Positions 34,607 through 43,679 of a stretch of DNA of 64,000 nucleotides are shown here, one piece after another. This DNA comes from Azospirillum sp. TSO35-2 (GTDB lineage Bacteria; Pseudomonadota; Alphaproteobacteria; Azospirillales; Azospirillaceae). A program made the position numbers and the translations under genes. The stretch spans positions 383,940 to 447,939 of the forward strand of contig NZ_LGRA01000022.1 in NCBI RefSeq assembly GCF_003116095.1, written 5' to 3'. The notes beneath the pieces were generated by a model. It ran no database searches, had not been told where the DNA came from, and was given only the letters and a program-made list of their open reading frames with translations. Every line of letters begins with the position of its first letter. Within the stretch, counting starts at the first letter, position 1.

Positions 34607-35209
34607 GTGACGACCATGGACGTGACCACCCGGGAGATCGGGCCCGCCGTCGGGGAGCCGCCGAGCGGCCTCGACGCGCTGCCCGGCAACCTGATGATGT
34701 GGATCCTGATCTTCAGCGAGATGGCGGTGTTCGGCGCCGCCTTCGTGGGGCTGGCGATCGCGCGGGCGCTCGACCCGGTGACCTTCGCCGCCGGTCAGGC
34801 CCACCTGAATGGGACGCTGGGCGCCGTCAACACGATGGTGCTGGTGACCAGCGGCTATCTGGCCGCGCGCGGCGTCGCCGCCGGACGGCGCGGCGCGGTG
34901 CGGCAGGCGCGCTGGACCATGGTGGCGGCCGCCGGCATCGGGTCGATCTTCCTGGCGGTCAAGGCGACGGAATACGCCGCGACGCTGGGCGCCGGTTTGA
35001 CGATCGACAGCAACAGCTTCTTCGCGCTCTATTTCCTGCTGACCGGCTTCCACGCCCTGCATGTGGTGCTGGGGATCGTCATCCTGCTGCTGGTCAGCCG
35101 GTCCGGCCGCGACACGCTGGTGGAGAATCTGGAGACCGGGGCCGCTTTCTGGCACATGGTCGATCTGGTCTGGGTCATCCTCTACCCGCTCATCTATCTG
35201 ATCCGGTGA
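34607..35209 (+). CDS. norE: NorE, cytochrome oxidase subunit III-like protein
   Basis: 200 residues from GTG 34607 (ribosome site GATGAGGAA, 8 bp). Five hydrophobic segments and the subunit III-type motifs LPGNLMMWILIFSEMAVFGAAF and GFHALHVVLGI, with the conserved FWHMVDLVWVILYPLIYLI end. NorE-type proteins accompany many nor clusters and aid NO reductase activity in an unresolved way. First gene of the divergent plus-strand unit; norF follows after 11 bp. Confidence 0.85.
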   Translation: MTTMDVTTREIGPAVGEPPSGLDALPGNLMMWILIFSEMAVFGAAFVGLAIARALDPVTFAAGQAHLNGTLGAVNTMVLVTSGYLAARGVAAGRRGAVRQARWTMVAAAGIGSIFLAVKATEYAATLGAGLTIDSNSFFALYFLLTGFHALHVVLGIVILLLVSRSGRDTLVENLETGAAFWHMVDLVWVILYPLIYLIR

Positions 35210-35220
35210 GGAGGCATCCG

Positions 35221-35565
35221 ATGAAGACCCTGATCACGAGGACCTTGGGCAAGGGGATCGACCGGCTCACCCTGTCGTGGCTCCTGCTGCTGGCGCTGAC
35301 GACCCTCACGCTGCTGTTCGCCCGCCATGGTGCCGCGGGGGCCGGTCCGGGGATCGCCGGGACCGCGCTGCTGCTGGCCCTGGCGGTGGCGAAGGGGCGG
35401 GAAATCCTGCTGCATTACCTGGAGCTGAGCCACGCCGGCCCCGGCTGGCGGGTGTTGCTGACCGGCTATCTGGTGGTGCTGTGCGGCGCCATCCTGCTGA
35501 TCACCGCCGCCGGAACGCTGGGCTGGGTCGGGCCGGCGGGAAGCCTGCCGGGTGTTGCGCCATGA
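35221..35565 (+). CDS. norF: NorF-like (cytochrome oxidase subunit IV type) membrane protein
   Basis: 114 residues with three hydrophobic segments (about 18-36, 42-60, 78-105). The sequence TALLLALAVAKGREILLHYLELSHAGPGWRVLL matches the COX4/prokaryotic subunit IV and NorF pattern, with a conserved Lys-Gly and His in the middle helix. It is a small partner of NorE. The next small gene overlaps its stop (ATGA). Confidence 0.75.
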   Translation: MKTLITRTLGKGIDRLTLSWLLLLALTTLTLLFARHGAAGAGPGIAGTALLLALAVAKGREILLHYLELSHAGPGWRVLLTGYLVVLCGAILLITAAGTLGWVGPAGSLPGVAP

Positions 35566-35717
35566 CCGAGGCGAAGCTGGGGCTGATCATGACCGCGGTC
35601 GCGGTGGTTGGCGTCGCCGTGGCGCTGCACCGCCAGCGGGCGCTGAGCCGTGGCGGGCTGATGGCCGTCATCGGCGCCACCGCCGCCGTGTTCGCCGCGA
35701 TGTTCTTCACGCAATAG
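35562..35717 (+). CDS. 51-residue membrane protein coupled to norF
   Basis: Starts at ATG 35562 overlapping the norF stop by 4 bp and ends at TAG 35717. Two hydrophobic segments, about 6-21 and 32-48, separated by a basic loop (HRQRALSRGG). No family is known to me. The tight coupling argues that it is real and works with NorE/NorF, perhaps as an assembly helper. Confidence 0.6.
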   Translation: MTEAKLGLIMTAVAVVGVAVALHRQRALSRGGLMAVIGATAAVFAAMFFTQ

Positions 35718-35729
35718 CCTGCGGCGTGC

Positions 35730-35754
35730 GGGAGGTGCGACCGTCGCGCCTCCC
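35730..35754 (+). terminator. Hairpin after the norEF unit
   Basis: An 11-bp stem (one G-T pair) between GGGAGGTGCGA and TCGCGCCTCCC with a CCG loop, 13 bp after the stop of the 51-residue gene. The following bases ATATCTTC are only weakly T-rich. It probably separates norEF from the two-component genes or attenuates read-through. Confidence 0.5.
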
Positions 35755-35847
35755 ATATCTTCGGTATTGTGGCGCAAGCTCCACCGTCGGTATCCTCAGC
35801 CGGTTTACCGACCAGCAGCATCGCAGCAGAGCCGAGGGCGCCCGACC

Positions 35848-36588
35848 GTGCCAACGCACACCGCAAAGACGCCGGCCGCACCCGTCCAGGCCGGACCATC
35901 AACGACGACCACGGCGACGACCATGGCGCCGGACCGCCGGATCCGGGTCATGCTGGTGGAGGACGACGCGCCGATCCGCGAGCGGATGGCGGCGATCCTG
36001 CGCGGCGCCGACGCGCTGGACCTGGTCGCCATCGCCGCGACGCTGGAACAGGCGCGCGAGCTGTGCGCGGTCCATGTCCCGACGGTGCTGGTCACCGACC
36101 TGAAGCTGCCCGACGGCAGCGGCCTCGACCTGATCCGCGACGTCCGCCGGCTGTTCCCGGCGATGGAGATCATGGTCGTCTCGGTGCTGGGGGACGAGCG
36201 CAGCGTGCTGGCCGCCATCGAGGCCGGGGCCGCCGGCTACATCCTGAAGGACTCGACCTCGGTCGATCTGGTCGGCTCGGTGCTCGACCTCGTCGCCGGG
36301 CTGTCGCCGATCTCGACCTCGATCGCCCGGACCATCGTCCGCCGGGTCCAGGGCACCCCGCCCGCCGCCAACGAACCGCCGCCGCCCGCCCTGACCGAGC
36401 GCGAGATCGACATCCTCTGGGGCATCGCCAAGGGCTTCACCTACGGCGACATCGCCGAACGGCTGGGCATCTCGCGCAACACGGTGATGACCCACATCAA
36501 GAACATCTACCGCAAGCTGGAGGTCAATTCGCGCGGCGAGGCGGTGTTCGCCGCCATCAACCACAAGATCATCAGCATAGGCGGCTGA
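35848..36588 (+). CDS. NarL/FixJ-type response regulator
   Basis: 246 residues from GTG 35848; ATG 35923 (MAPDRRIRV) is an alternative that removes a low-complexity Thr/Pro stretch. Receiver domain: acidic pair EDD, phosphoacceptor Asp in VLVTDLKLPDGSG, Thr/Ser switch in VVSVLGD, Lys in YILKDST. LuxR-type HTH at the end: LTEREIDILWGIAKGFTYGDIAERLGISRNTVMTHIKNIYRKLEV. It is immediately followed by the cognate kinase gene (TGATTG). Its neighbours suggest NO or redox-linked regulation, but no target site is proven. Confidence 0.8.
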   Translation: MPTHTAKTPAAPVQAGPSTTTTATTMAPDRRIRVMLVEDDAPIRERMAAILRGADALDLVAIAATLEQARELCAVHVPTVLVTDLKLPDGSGLDLIRDVRRLFPAMEIMVVSVLGDERSVLAAIEAGAAGYILKDSTSVDLVGSVLDLVAGLSPISTSIARTIVRRVQGTPPAANEPPPPALTEREIDILWGIAKGFTYGDIAERLGISRNTVMTHIKNIYRKLEVNSRGEAVFAAINHKIISIGG

Positions 36589-38535
36589 TTGGCCGCCATC
36601 CTGTCCTCCGCCGGCCAGCCGGCCGCGGCGCCGGCCAAAAAACATCCAGCCGACCGGCTGTGGTACGCGGTGCTGGCGGTGTCGCTCAGCGTGCCGGTGC
36701 TGGTCGCGCTGCTGATCTTCCGCCCGGTCCACCTGCCGCCGGCCGTGGTCCCGCTGTTCCTGCAGCAGGCGCTGCTGGCGGTGCCGGCGGCGGACGGCGC
36801 GGCGCCGGGCGACACGCCGGGGTGGCGTCCGGTGCTGCTGCCCTACCGTTGCCAGCCCGCCGACACGCCGAAGGACGACAGCCTGAACCGCTGCGCCGCA
36901 ACCTTCCGGATCATCCATCGCCACGAGGTGGGTGATGAACAGGCCGGCGGCGGCCAGCTCCACTCGCTCTACATCCCGGCCTTCCAGGGCAGCCTGGCGG
37001 TGACGCTGAACGGCGTCGCGCTCGCCAGCAGCCTGTGGCATCAGTCGGCGGTGCAGATCTACTCCGTCGTGCCGATGCTGCTGCCCCTGCCGAGCCCGCT
37101 GCTGCACCCGGGCGACAACGTCATCGAGATTTCCCTGGCCCGGCGGCAGGGGATCGTCAACGGCTTCCTCGACCGCATCGCCATCGGCCCCGACACGCTG
37201 TTGAGGCCGGAGTATGACCGCCGTTTCTTCCTGGCCTCCACCCTGCCGCGGATGCTCGACGGCTGGCAGATCGCCATGGGCCTGTCGATGCTGGTGATCT
37301 GGCTGGCCCGCCCGAAGGAGCAGATCTTCCTGGCCTTCGGCGGCGTGCTGCTCTGCCACGCGCTGTCGTCGGCGCCGGCGATCCTGGGGGCTTCGGCGAA
37401 CGAGACGCTTCTGCGCAGCGCCATCATGGCGCGGCTGATGGCCGGCAGCTTCATTCTGCCGATCTCCTGGCTGCTGGTGGGACAGCGGCCGTGGGTTCCG
37501 CTGTGGGTGTTCGTGCTGTTGCCGCTGGGACTGGTGTCCAGCTACCTCACCCTGCCCTTCGACCTGCACAACCGGCTTCTGTCGTTCGTGATCGTCCCGC
37601 TGATCCTGGGGATGATGATGACGGCGCTGGTCGTGGTGGTGCGCGCGGCGCTGACCCGACGCGATCTTGCGGCAACGCTGCTGGCTGGATCGGCGGCGGC
37701 GGCGGCGCTGCTGGCGGTTCACGACGCCCTGGTCGTGAACGACCTGCTGGGGGAGAACAGCCGGCTGCTGAGCGTCTACGCCAGCGTCTGCATCATGGCG
37801 ACCGCCAGCGCGGTGCTGATCTGGCGGTTCGCCCGCACCATGAACGCGCTGGACCGCTTCGGCCTGCGGATGAAGGCGGAGGTCGCGGCGGCGGAGGAGG
37901 CGTTGCGCCTCAGCTTCGCCCGCGAGCAGGCGCAGACCCGCAACGCCATCCTGCAGGTGGAGCGCGTGCGGCTGATGAGCGACCTGCACGACGGCATCGC
38001 CGGACAACTGGTGTCCATCCTCGCCCTGTGCGAGTTGCGCGACAGCGGGTCCGACCCGGTGGCGCTGGCGGTGCGCGGCGCGCTGGCCGACCTGCGGCTG
38101 GTCGTCGCCTCGCTGGAGGATTCGGGCGACGACCTCGGCGTCATGCTGGCGATGTTCCGCGAGCGGATCGAACCGCAACTGGCGGCGCTGGGCATGCGGC
38201 TGACCTGGAGCATGGCGCCCCTGCCCGAGATCGCCGGGCTGCATCCGGGGGCGACGTTGAACATCTTCCGCATCCTGCAGGAGGCGGCGATCAACGCCGC
38301 CCGCCACAGCGGGTCGCCGGTGCTGGCGGTGAAGGCCGGGCCGTCGCCGCTGCCGGGTGGCGGCGCAAGGCTGACCGTGCAGGATCAGGGACACGGTGGG
38401 GTTGCACCCCGGCCCGGCAGCTACGGGCTGGCCAACATGCGGCGGCGGGCCGAAACGCTGGGCGCGACGCTGACCATCGACTCCGGCCCCGGCGGGACCA
38501 CGGTCACCCTGGACCTGCCGACGCACCTGCCCTGA
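36589..38535 (+). CDS. Membrane sensor histidine kinase of the NarX/DegS-like group
   Basis: 648 residues from TTG 36589, right after the regulator's stop. Helix about 22-42 precedes a periplasmic beta-sandwich (about 50-215, with SLYIPAFQGSLAVTLNGVALA and HPGDNVIEISLARRQGIVNGF). Seven or so helices follow (about 225-420), as in 7TMR-DISM sensors. A coiled coil leads into a HisKA_3 box with the phosphoacceptor His in MSDLHDGIAGQLVSIL. The ATPase domain has ILQEAAINAARHS (N box) and GSYGLANMRRRAE (G box). Probably phosphorylates the preceding NarL-type regulator; ligand unknown. Confidence 0.8.
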   Translation: MAAILSSAGQPAAAPAKKHPADRLWYAVLAVSLSVPVLVALLIFRPVHLPPAVVPLFLQQALLAVPAADGAAPGDTPGWRPVLLPYRCQPADTPKDDSLNRCAATFRIIHRHEVGDEQAGGGQLHSLYIPAFQGSLAVTLNGVALASSLWHQSAVQIYSVVPMLLPLPSPLLHPGDNVIEISLARRQGIVNGFLDRIAIGPDTLLRPEYDRRFFLASTLPRMLDGWQIAMGLSMLVIWLARPKEQIFLAFGGVLLCHALSSAPAILGASANETLLRSAIMARLMAGSFILPISWLLVGQRPWVPLWVFVLLPLGLVSSYLTLPFDLHNRLLSFVIVPLILGMMMTALVVVVRAALTRRDLAATLLAGSAAAAALLAVHDALVVNDLLGENSRLLSVYASVCIMATASAVLIWRFARTMNALDRFGLRMKAEVAAAEEALRLSFAREQAQTRNAILQVERVRLMSDLHDGIAGQLVSILALCELRDSGSDPVALAVRGALADLRLVVASLEDSGDDLGVMLAMFRERIEPQLAALGMRLTWSMAPLPEIAGLHPGATLNIFRILQEAAINAARHSGSPVLAVKAGPSPLPGGGARLTVQDQGHGGVAPRPGSYGLANMRRRAETLGATLTIDSGPGGTTVTLDLPTHLP

Positions 38536-38698
38536 GACGGCGGGGCTCCCCCGGCCGGTGGGCGTGGAACCGTCTATTCCTCACACATTCGTGGGATGCC
38601 GCCGGCGAGCGGTCGCGGGTAGGTTCGTTTCGTACGGCGTGCTGGAACGCTGCGCGCCGCGAGACCGATTCGTTCCATCGGCCACCTGGAGGGCATCC

Positions 38699-39970
38699 AT
38701 GGGAGCCTACAGCCACAGCCGGGACATCGCCCCGGCGCGGGCGCTCGACAGCAGCCATCGCCATTTGCAGTTGCGGGTTCCGGTGGCGCTGCATGGCACG
38801 CCGGACCGACGGCCCCGCGGCTGGCCCCTGCCCTACGCCGCGGTGCCGCCCACCGATCACCCGAACCGGCCCGATCCGGAACGGCGCCTGCGCGTCGGCT
38901 ATGTCTGCGCCGATTTCCGCGCGCATCCGCTCGCCTGCTTCGCCGAACCGGTGCTGGCGGCGCACGACCGCGGCCGCTTCGAGGTCTACGGCTACGCCAC
39001 CGGCCCTTTCACCGACGCGGTGACGCAGCGGCTGGCCGGCTTGGCCGACCATTGGCGCGAGGTCCATGGCATGACCCACGACGCGGTGGAGCGGCGCATC
39101 CGCCAGGACGGCATCGACATCCTGGTCGACATCGGTGGCCATGCGCTGGAAAGCGGGCGGCCGGTGTTCGCCCGCCGGCCGGCGCCGATCCAGGTGTCGT
39201 GGCTGGGGGCGCCGGACTCGGCGACGCCGTCGGCCATGGACCTGACCATCACCGATGGCGTGCTTTGCCCGGCCGGCGGCGACGGGCACGCCGGGACCGG
39301 GACCCTGCGGCTGCCGCGCGGTTTCCACTGCTACCACCCCCCGGAGGATGCCCCGGCGCTGACACCGCCGCCATGCGCGGCCAACGGCGCCGTCACCTTC
39401 GGCGCCTTCCTCCCCGCGGCGGCGATCGGACCTGCCGTGGTGGCGGCCTGGGCCGAGATCCTGCACCGGGTGCCGGGATCGCGGCTGCGGCTGCTGGCGG
39501 ACGACATGGTCGGCCGGGGTGACAGCGACCGCTTCCGGAGCATGTTCGCCGGTGCCGGCATCGGCGCCGGACGGATCGACCGGCTGCCGCGCGGCGCGAC
39601 GGTGGCGGACCGCCTGCGGGACTTCAACACGGTGGACATCGCGCTGGACAGCTTCCCCTACAACGGCACCGCGACCTGCGAGGCGCTGTGGATGGGGGTG
39701 CCGGTGGTGACGCTGGCCGGCGACCGGCCGGCCGGCCGGCTGTCCGCCAGCATCCTGCGTCAGGTCGGGTTGGACGAGTTCGTCGCCCGCGACATCGGCG
39801 ACTATGTCGACCTCGCCTGCATCGTCGCCGCCGACCGCGACCTGGGCTGCCTGCGCGCCGACCTGCGCCGCCGCATCGCCGCCTCGACCCTGGGCGACGC
39901 CGCCGCCTTCACCCATGACCTGGAGGACGGCCTGCGCAGGGCGTGGCGGGACTGGTGCGCGGCGGCCTGA
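38699..39970 (+). CDS. SPINDLY/OGT-like glycosyltransferase (GT41 catalytic region, no TPRs)
   Basis: 423 residues from ATG 38699 after CTGGAGGGC. Motifs of the bacterial SPINDLY/OGT catalytic core: LRVGYVCADFRAHPLACF, IDILVDIGGHALESGRP, PIQVSWLGAPDSATPSAMD, then NTVDIALDSFPYNGTATCEALWMGVPVVTL. The usual N-terminal TPR array is absent. Members use a nucleotide sugar, such as UDP-GlcNAc or GDP-fucose, to modify proteins or other acceptors; flagellin or surface glycosylation is typical. It stands alone and meets the YkgJ gene on the other strand. Confidence 0.75.
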   Translation: MGAYSHSRDIAPARALDSSHRHLQLRVPVALHGTPDRRPRGWPLPYAAVPPTDHPNRPDPERRLRVGYVCADFRAHPLACFAEPVLAAHDRGRFEVYGYATGPFTDAVTQRLAGLADHWREVHGMTHDAVERRIRQDGIDILVDIGGHALESGRPVFARRPAPIQVSWLGAPDSATPSAMDLTITDGVLCPAGGDGHAGTGTLRLPRGFHCYHPPEDAPALTPPPCAANGAVTFGAFLPAAAIGPAVVAAWAEILHRVPGSRLRLLADDMVGRGDSDRFRSMFAGAGIGAGRIDRLPRGATVADRLRDFNTVDIALDSFPYNGTATCEALWMGVPVVTLAGDRPAGRLSASILRQVGLDEFVARDIGDYVDLACIVAADRDLGCLRADLRRRIAASTLGDAAAFTHDLEDGLRRAWRDWCAAA

Positions 39971-39974
39971 TGCG

Positions 39975-40751
39975 TCAGCCCCCGGCTGTCCCGCCGCGCT
40001 GGACCAGGCTGTCCATCTCCTTCGCCCAGCCGCTGTAGTTGCGGTGGTAGTCGGCGAGCGCCGGGTCGTCGCGGGTGCGTTCGGCCAGCGCGTGGAACAG
40101 CGGTGCCTGCCCGGCGGCGATGGCGGCCGCGTCCGGGCGGCGGGTGGCGGTCAGGAAGGACGACAGGCTGGTGACCAGATTGCCGCCGGTCGGCTTCGCC
40201 GCCAGCTTCGCCAGCTCATCGGCGATCCAGGGCCGGTATTTCAGCAGGTAATCGGCATAGGTCCGCATCGTCGGCGCCTGTTCCAGCAGGGCGGCGCGCT
40301 CGGCGTTGAAGTCGGCCGGATCGAGGATGGCGTGGTCGCGGTAGACCTCCGGTGCGGCGGCCGAGCTGTCGCACAGCCAGCCCTTGCGCGGAATCAGCAG
40401 GTCGGCCTGATCGCGTTCCTCGCGGTAGGGGTAGAACGGCATGCTGCGGCAGCGCGACGGCTTGTCGGCGTGGATGCCGCAGAGCTGGTCGGGCTGCAAT
40501 TCCGGGCAGGGATAGGACGGCGGCAGATAGGCGGTCGGCACGATCAGCACCGCCACCGTCTTGCGGGTGGGCAGCCGCAGGGTCGCCCCCAGCCGGGTGG
40601 CCAGCTCGTAGGAGCGGGCGTTGGTGCGCACCGGCGTCCACACCATCGCCAGCGGAAAGCGCCCGGCGTGGGCGACCGCATCGGCCAGGGTCAGCGGCAG
40701 CCAACCGTGGCAGCATTTGCCGCAGGCCGTGCAGGCGAAGCGGGCGGCCAT
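39975..40751 (-). CDS. YkgJ-family cysteine-cluster protein
   Basis: 258 residues. The N-terminus carries the CxxCxxCC cluster (FACTACGKCCHGW), with partner cysteines in SYPCPELQPDQLCGIHADKPSRCRSMPF. This is the zinc- or iron-binding pattern of YkgJ (CxBP) proteins. The C-terminal part is helical. Role in the family is uncertain, possibly metal handling. It sits 36 bp from the YchJ gene and probably shares its transcript. Confidence 0.75.
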   Translation of the reverse strand: MAARFACTACGKCCHGWLPLTLADAVAHAGRFPLAMVWTPVRTNARSYELATRLGATLRLPTRKTVAVLIVPTAYLPPSYPCPELQPDQLCGIHADKPSRCRSMPFYPYREERDQADLLIPRKGWLCDSSAAAPEVYRDHAILDPADFNAERAALLEQAPTMRTYADYLLKYRPWIADELAKLAAKPTGGNLVTSLSSFLTATRRPDAAAIAAGQAPLFHALAERTRDDPALADYHRNYSGWAKEMDSLVQRGGTAGG

Positions 40752-40787
40752 GGCGATCCTCCGGAGGCTGTCGGGCGCCGCTGCGGG

Positions 40788-41261
40788 TCAGCGCCCGCAG
40801 CAGGCCTTGTGTTTGCGCCCCGATCCGCAGGGGCAAGGGTCGTTGCGGCCGATCTTCACCACCCGGCGCGGCGGATCCTTAGGGTTCACCACGCCGTCGA
40901 CATAGAGCCACCACCCATCGTCCCGGCGGAAATTCGCGCGCTCGTGATGGCGCAGGTCCTCGCCGTCACGGCGGAACAGCAGGGAGAATTCCACGCTGCC
41001 GACGTCGCCGTCCTCCTGCGCCCTGATGACGGTCAGGCCCTTCCATTCGCACTCCTCGGCGACCCGCTCGGCCTCGGCCCGGTTGAAGTCGGCGCGGAGT
41101 TCCGGGGCGTGGCTGCGCTCGATGTGGTCGAGGTCGCGGCGCACGAAGGCGGTGTAGCGCGACCGCATCAGCGCCTCGGCGGTCGGCGCTGGCTCCCCGG
41201 CCAGGATGGGGCCGCAGCACTGGTCGAACGGACGGGTTGAGCCGCAGGGGCAAGCGGACAT
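40788..41261 (-). CDS. YchJ-family SEC-C protein
   Basis: 157 residues from ATG 41261 (the AAGGA box suits this start better than the ATG at 41270). SEC-C zinc motifs at both ends: [17 protein letters not shown] at the start and [19 protein letters not shown] at the end, with an NTF2-like middle ([21 protein letters not shown]). The two-motif form is the YchJ signature. Function is unknown; a link to metal or thiol chemistry is inferred from the cysteines. Confidence 0.8.
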   Translation of the reverse strand: MSACPCGSTRPFDQCCGPILAGEPAPTAEALMRSRYTAFVRRDLDHIERSHAPELRADFNRAEAERVAEECEWKGLTVIRAQEDGDVGSVEFSLLFRRDGEDLRHHERANFRRDDGWWLYVDGVVNPKDPPRRVVKIGRNDPCPCGSGRKHKACCGR

Positions 41262-41515
41262 CGAAGACATTCCTTCCGGCACGAGACCGGTGGGACGGGT
41301 TGGACGCCCCACCGCAACGCCCCACCGTGGGGCCGGCCGCACTGTGCGGCGGCAAATCTTAACGCCGCCTGAACGGAACGGTTCCGGCGCCGGTCGTGGG
41401 CCGCCCCGCCGTGCCGCCTGCGGCGATCCGCCGATGCCCGGCCTCCCGCCCCGGTTGACCATTGCCGGCCGCGGCTGTCAAATGCGCGCGGACGGCCGGG
41501 CTTGAGGAGGATGGC

Positions 41516-42937
41516 ATGGATCGGAATGGTGCGGGGATGACCGATCGGCCGCCGGAGCGCCCGGATCGCGCGTCGATCGCGTCGCATGTGTTCGGCCGCC
41601 TGTTCCTCGGCCGCGCATCCCTCGGCCGCCGCGGCGGCGGCCCGACGGCGACGCTGCCGACCGTCCGCTCCATCCTGCTGCGTCTGGCCGGCGTCGCGCT
41701 GTTCCTCGCCCTGCTGATCGGCGGCGTCGCCTTCCTGATCGAGGTCGAGATCGCCGACGAACGGGTGTCGGACCTGGCGAAGCGCGAATCCGCCGCCTTC
41801 CTGACCGACACGCGGGCGGCCCTATCGGCCGGGGCCGCGAACACCCAGCTGGACGATCTGCTGCACCGCTTCATGAGCAGCCGCGACGACGCCCGCACCG
41901 CCGGCCGCGACGGGCGGTTCATCGTCACCGAACTCTACGACGCCGGCCGTGCCAAGACGGCGGAGTATGTGGCGCCCGACGCCGAATGGGCCGAACAGCG
42001 GCTGTCGGCCAACCGCCACGGCTTCCCGCCGGTGGGGGATTTCCAGTACGACCGCTTCACGCTCGACGGCCGCATCTTCATCCAGACGATGGAACCGCTG
42101 GTGGATGGCGACGGCACGCTGCTCGGCTATTTCGAGAGCGTCTTCCAACTGTCGACCGAGCGGTCGCGCGAGATCCTGCTCGACACCATGACGGTGGTCG
42201 GCGTGTCCTCCCTGTCGGTGCTGGGAACGGCGCTGGTGCTGCTGCCGATCTTCGGCGCCTTCAACCGCGGTGTTCTGCGGCTGTCGCGCGGCCTGCTGGA
42301 CGCCAACATCGACACGCTGACGGTGCTGGGCAGCGCCATCGCCAAGCGCGACAGCGACACCAACGCCCACAATTACCGGGTGACCATCCTGGCCATCCGG
42401 CTGGCCGAGGCGATGGAGCTGGAAGAGGACGCCATCCGCCGGCTGGTCAAGGGCGCCTTCCTGCACGACGTCGGCAAGATCGCCATCCCCGACCGCATCC
42501 TGCTGAAGCCCGGCAAGCTGGACGCCGACGAATTCTCCGTGATGAAGACCCACGTCGCCCATGGGCTGGACATCGTCGCGTCCTCGGTCTGGCTGACCGA
42601 CGCGGCCGATGTGGTCGGCGGTCATCACGAGAAGTTCGACGGCTCCGGCTATCCGGTCGGGCTGGCCGGCGAGACGATTCCGGTCACCGCCCGCATCTTC
42701 GCCGTCGCCGACGTGTTCGACGCCCTGACCTCCCGCCGCCCCTACAAGGAGCCGATGTCCTTCGCCGTCGCCATGGACATTCTGCGTGCCGGTTCGGGCG
42801 GCCATTTCGACCCGGTGGTGCTGGCCCGCTTCACCGCCATCGCCGAAGGCCTGCACGCCCGACTGACCGCGCTGGGCGACGACGGCGTCGAGACCGAATT
42901 GCGCGGGCTGGTCGGCCGCTATTTCCAGTTGGCCTGA
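41516..42937 (+). CDS. Membrane HD-GYP cyclic-di-GMP phosphodiesterase
   Basis: 473 residues from ATG 41516 (GAGGAGG box). Helix about 53-75, a periplasmic sensor (about 76-215), helix about 222-245 and an HD-GYP domain from about 255. The metal-binding HD is in FLHDVGKIAIPDRILLKPGKL. The later HxxxxxGxGYP motif is in HHEKFDGSGYPVGLAGE, and VFDALTSRRPYKEP follows. It would hydrolyse c-di-GMP in response to a periplasmic cue and could oppose the PilZ-controlled glycosyltransferase at 25.7 kb. It converges on the TetR gene. Confidence 0.85.
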   Translation: MDRNGAGMTDRPPERPDRASIASHVFGRLFLGRASLGRRGGGPTATLPTVRSILLRLAGVALFLALLIGGVAFLIEVEIADERVSDLAKRESAAFLTDTRAALSAGAANTQLDDLLHRFMSSRDDARTAGRDGRFIVTELYDAGRAKTAEYVAPDAEWAEQRLSANRHGFPPVGDFQYDRFTLDGRIFIQTMEPLVDGDGTLLGYFESVFQLSTERSREILLDTMTVVGVSSLSVLGTALVLLPIFGAFNRGVLRLSRGLLDANIDTLTVLGSAIAKRDSDTNAHNYRVTILAIRLAEAMELEEDAIRRLVKGAFLHDVGKIAIPDRILLKPGKLDADEFSVMKTHVAHGLDIVASSVWLTDAADVVGGHHEKFDGSGYPVGLAGETIPVTARIFAVADVFDALTSRRPYKEPMSFAVAMDILRAGSGGHFDPVVLARFTAIAEGLHARLTALGDDGVETELRGLVGRYFQLA

Positions 42938-42947
42938 CGGTGCGCCG

Positions 42948-43589
42948 TCACTGCCCGGCCGGCTGGATCCCGCGCAGGAACAGGTCGACCGCCTTGGCCA
43001 CGAAGGCGTCGCGCTCCGCCTCCGTCGGCACCGGGCACAGGCCCAACTCCCGGGCGCAGTGGGCGCCGCCCTTCATCGTGGCCAGGAACTGGTTGGCGGC
43101 AAAGGCCGGGTCGTCGGTCACGATCAGGCCATGCTGCGCCATCCGCTCGAACAGCGCGGCGAGGGCGGCGATCGCCTTTTCCGGACCGGCCTGGAAGAAC
43201 AGGCGGGCCACCTCCGGCATCCGCGCCGCCTCGCCGACCACCGACTGGTGGACGCGGATCGCCGGCTCCGACCAGATCAGGTCGATGAAGCGCGTTCCGA
43301 TCCCGACCAGGACGTCGCGCACCGGAACACCGTCGAACATCTCCGGCCGGAACCGCATGCCGTACCGGTCGCATTCGGCCGAGATCACCGCGGTGTAGAG
43401 TTCTTCCTTGGACGGAAAGCGGGTGTAGAGCGTGGTCTTGGAAACCCGCGCCCGCTGCGCCACGAGGTCCATCGAGGCCGCGGCGTAGCCCAGTTCCAGA
43501 AAGACGTCGCGCGCGGCGAACAGGATCTGCTCGGCCTTGGCGTCGGGGGGAAGGGCCGGGTTGGAAAACTCGTGGTCCGTTGACTGCAC
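42948..43589 (-). CDS. TetR-family repressor of the adjacent RND pump
   Basis: 213 residues from GTG 43589. The frame continues upstream but without a usable start in the first codons. N-terminal HTH: AEQILFAARDVFLELGYAAASMDLVAQRARVSKTTLYTRFPSKEEL at about 20-65. The C-terminal ligand domain ends with RELGLCPVP and AVDLFLRGI. It is divergent from an RND adaptor/pump operon with inverted-repeat arms between them, a standard layout for local repression relieved by pump substrates. Confidence 0.85.
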   Translation of the reverse strand: MQSTDHEFSNPALPPDAKAEQILFAARDVFLELGYAAASMDLVAQRARVSKTTLYTRFPSKEELYTAVISAECDRYGMRFRPEMFDGVPVRDVLVGIGTRFIDLIWSEPAIRVHQSVVGEAARMPEVARLFFQAGPEKAIAALAALFERMAQHGLIVTDDPAFAANQFLATMKGGAHCARELGLCPVPTEAERDAFVAKAVDLFLRGIQPAGQ

Positions 43590-43592
43590 TGA

Positions 43593-43656
43593 ACTGTACC
43601 GTTCACTCTTGACGTGGTCCGATCGACGGAGTAGGACGGTAGCAGTACGATACAGT
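43593..43656. promoter_or_regulatory. Inverted-repeat arms between tetR and the RND operon
   Basis: ACTGTACCGT at 43593-43602 and ACGATACAGT at 43647-43656 are inverted with 9 of 10 bases matching. They lie 4 bp upstream of the tetR start and 24 bp before the adaptor ATG. They look like two operators of a TetR-type repressor covering both promoters. Confidence 0.55.
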
Positions 43657-43679
43657 CCAGTCCAGTGGGGAGACGTGGT

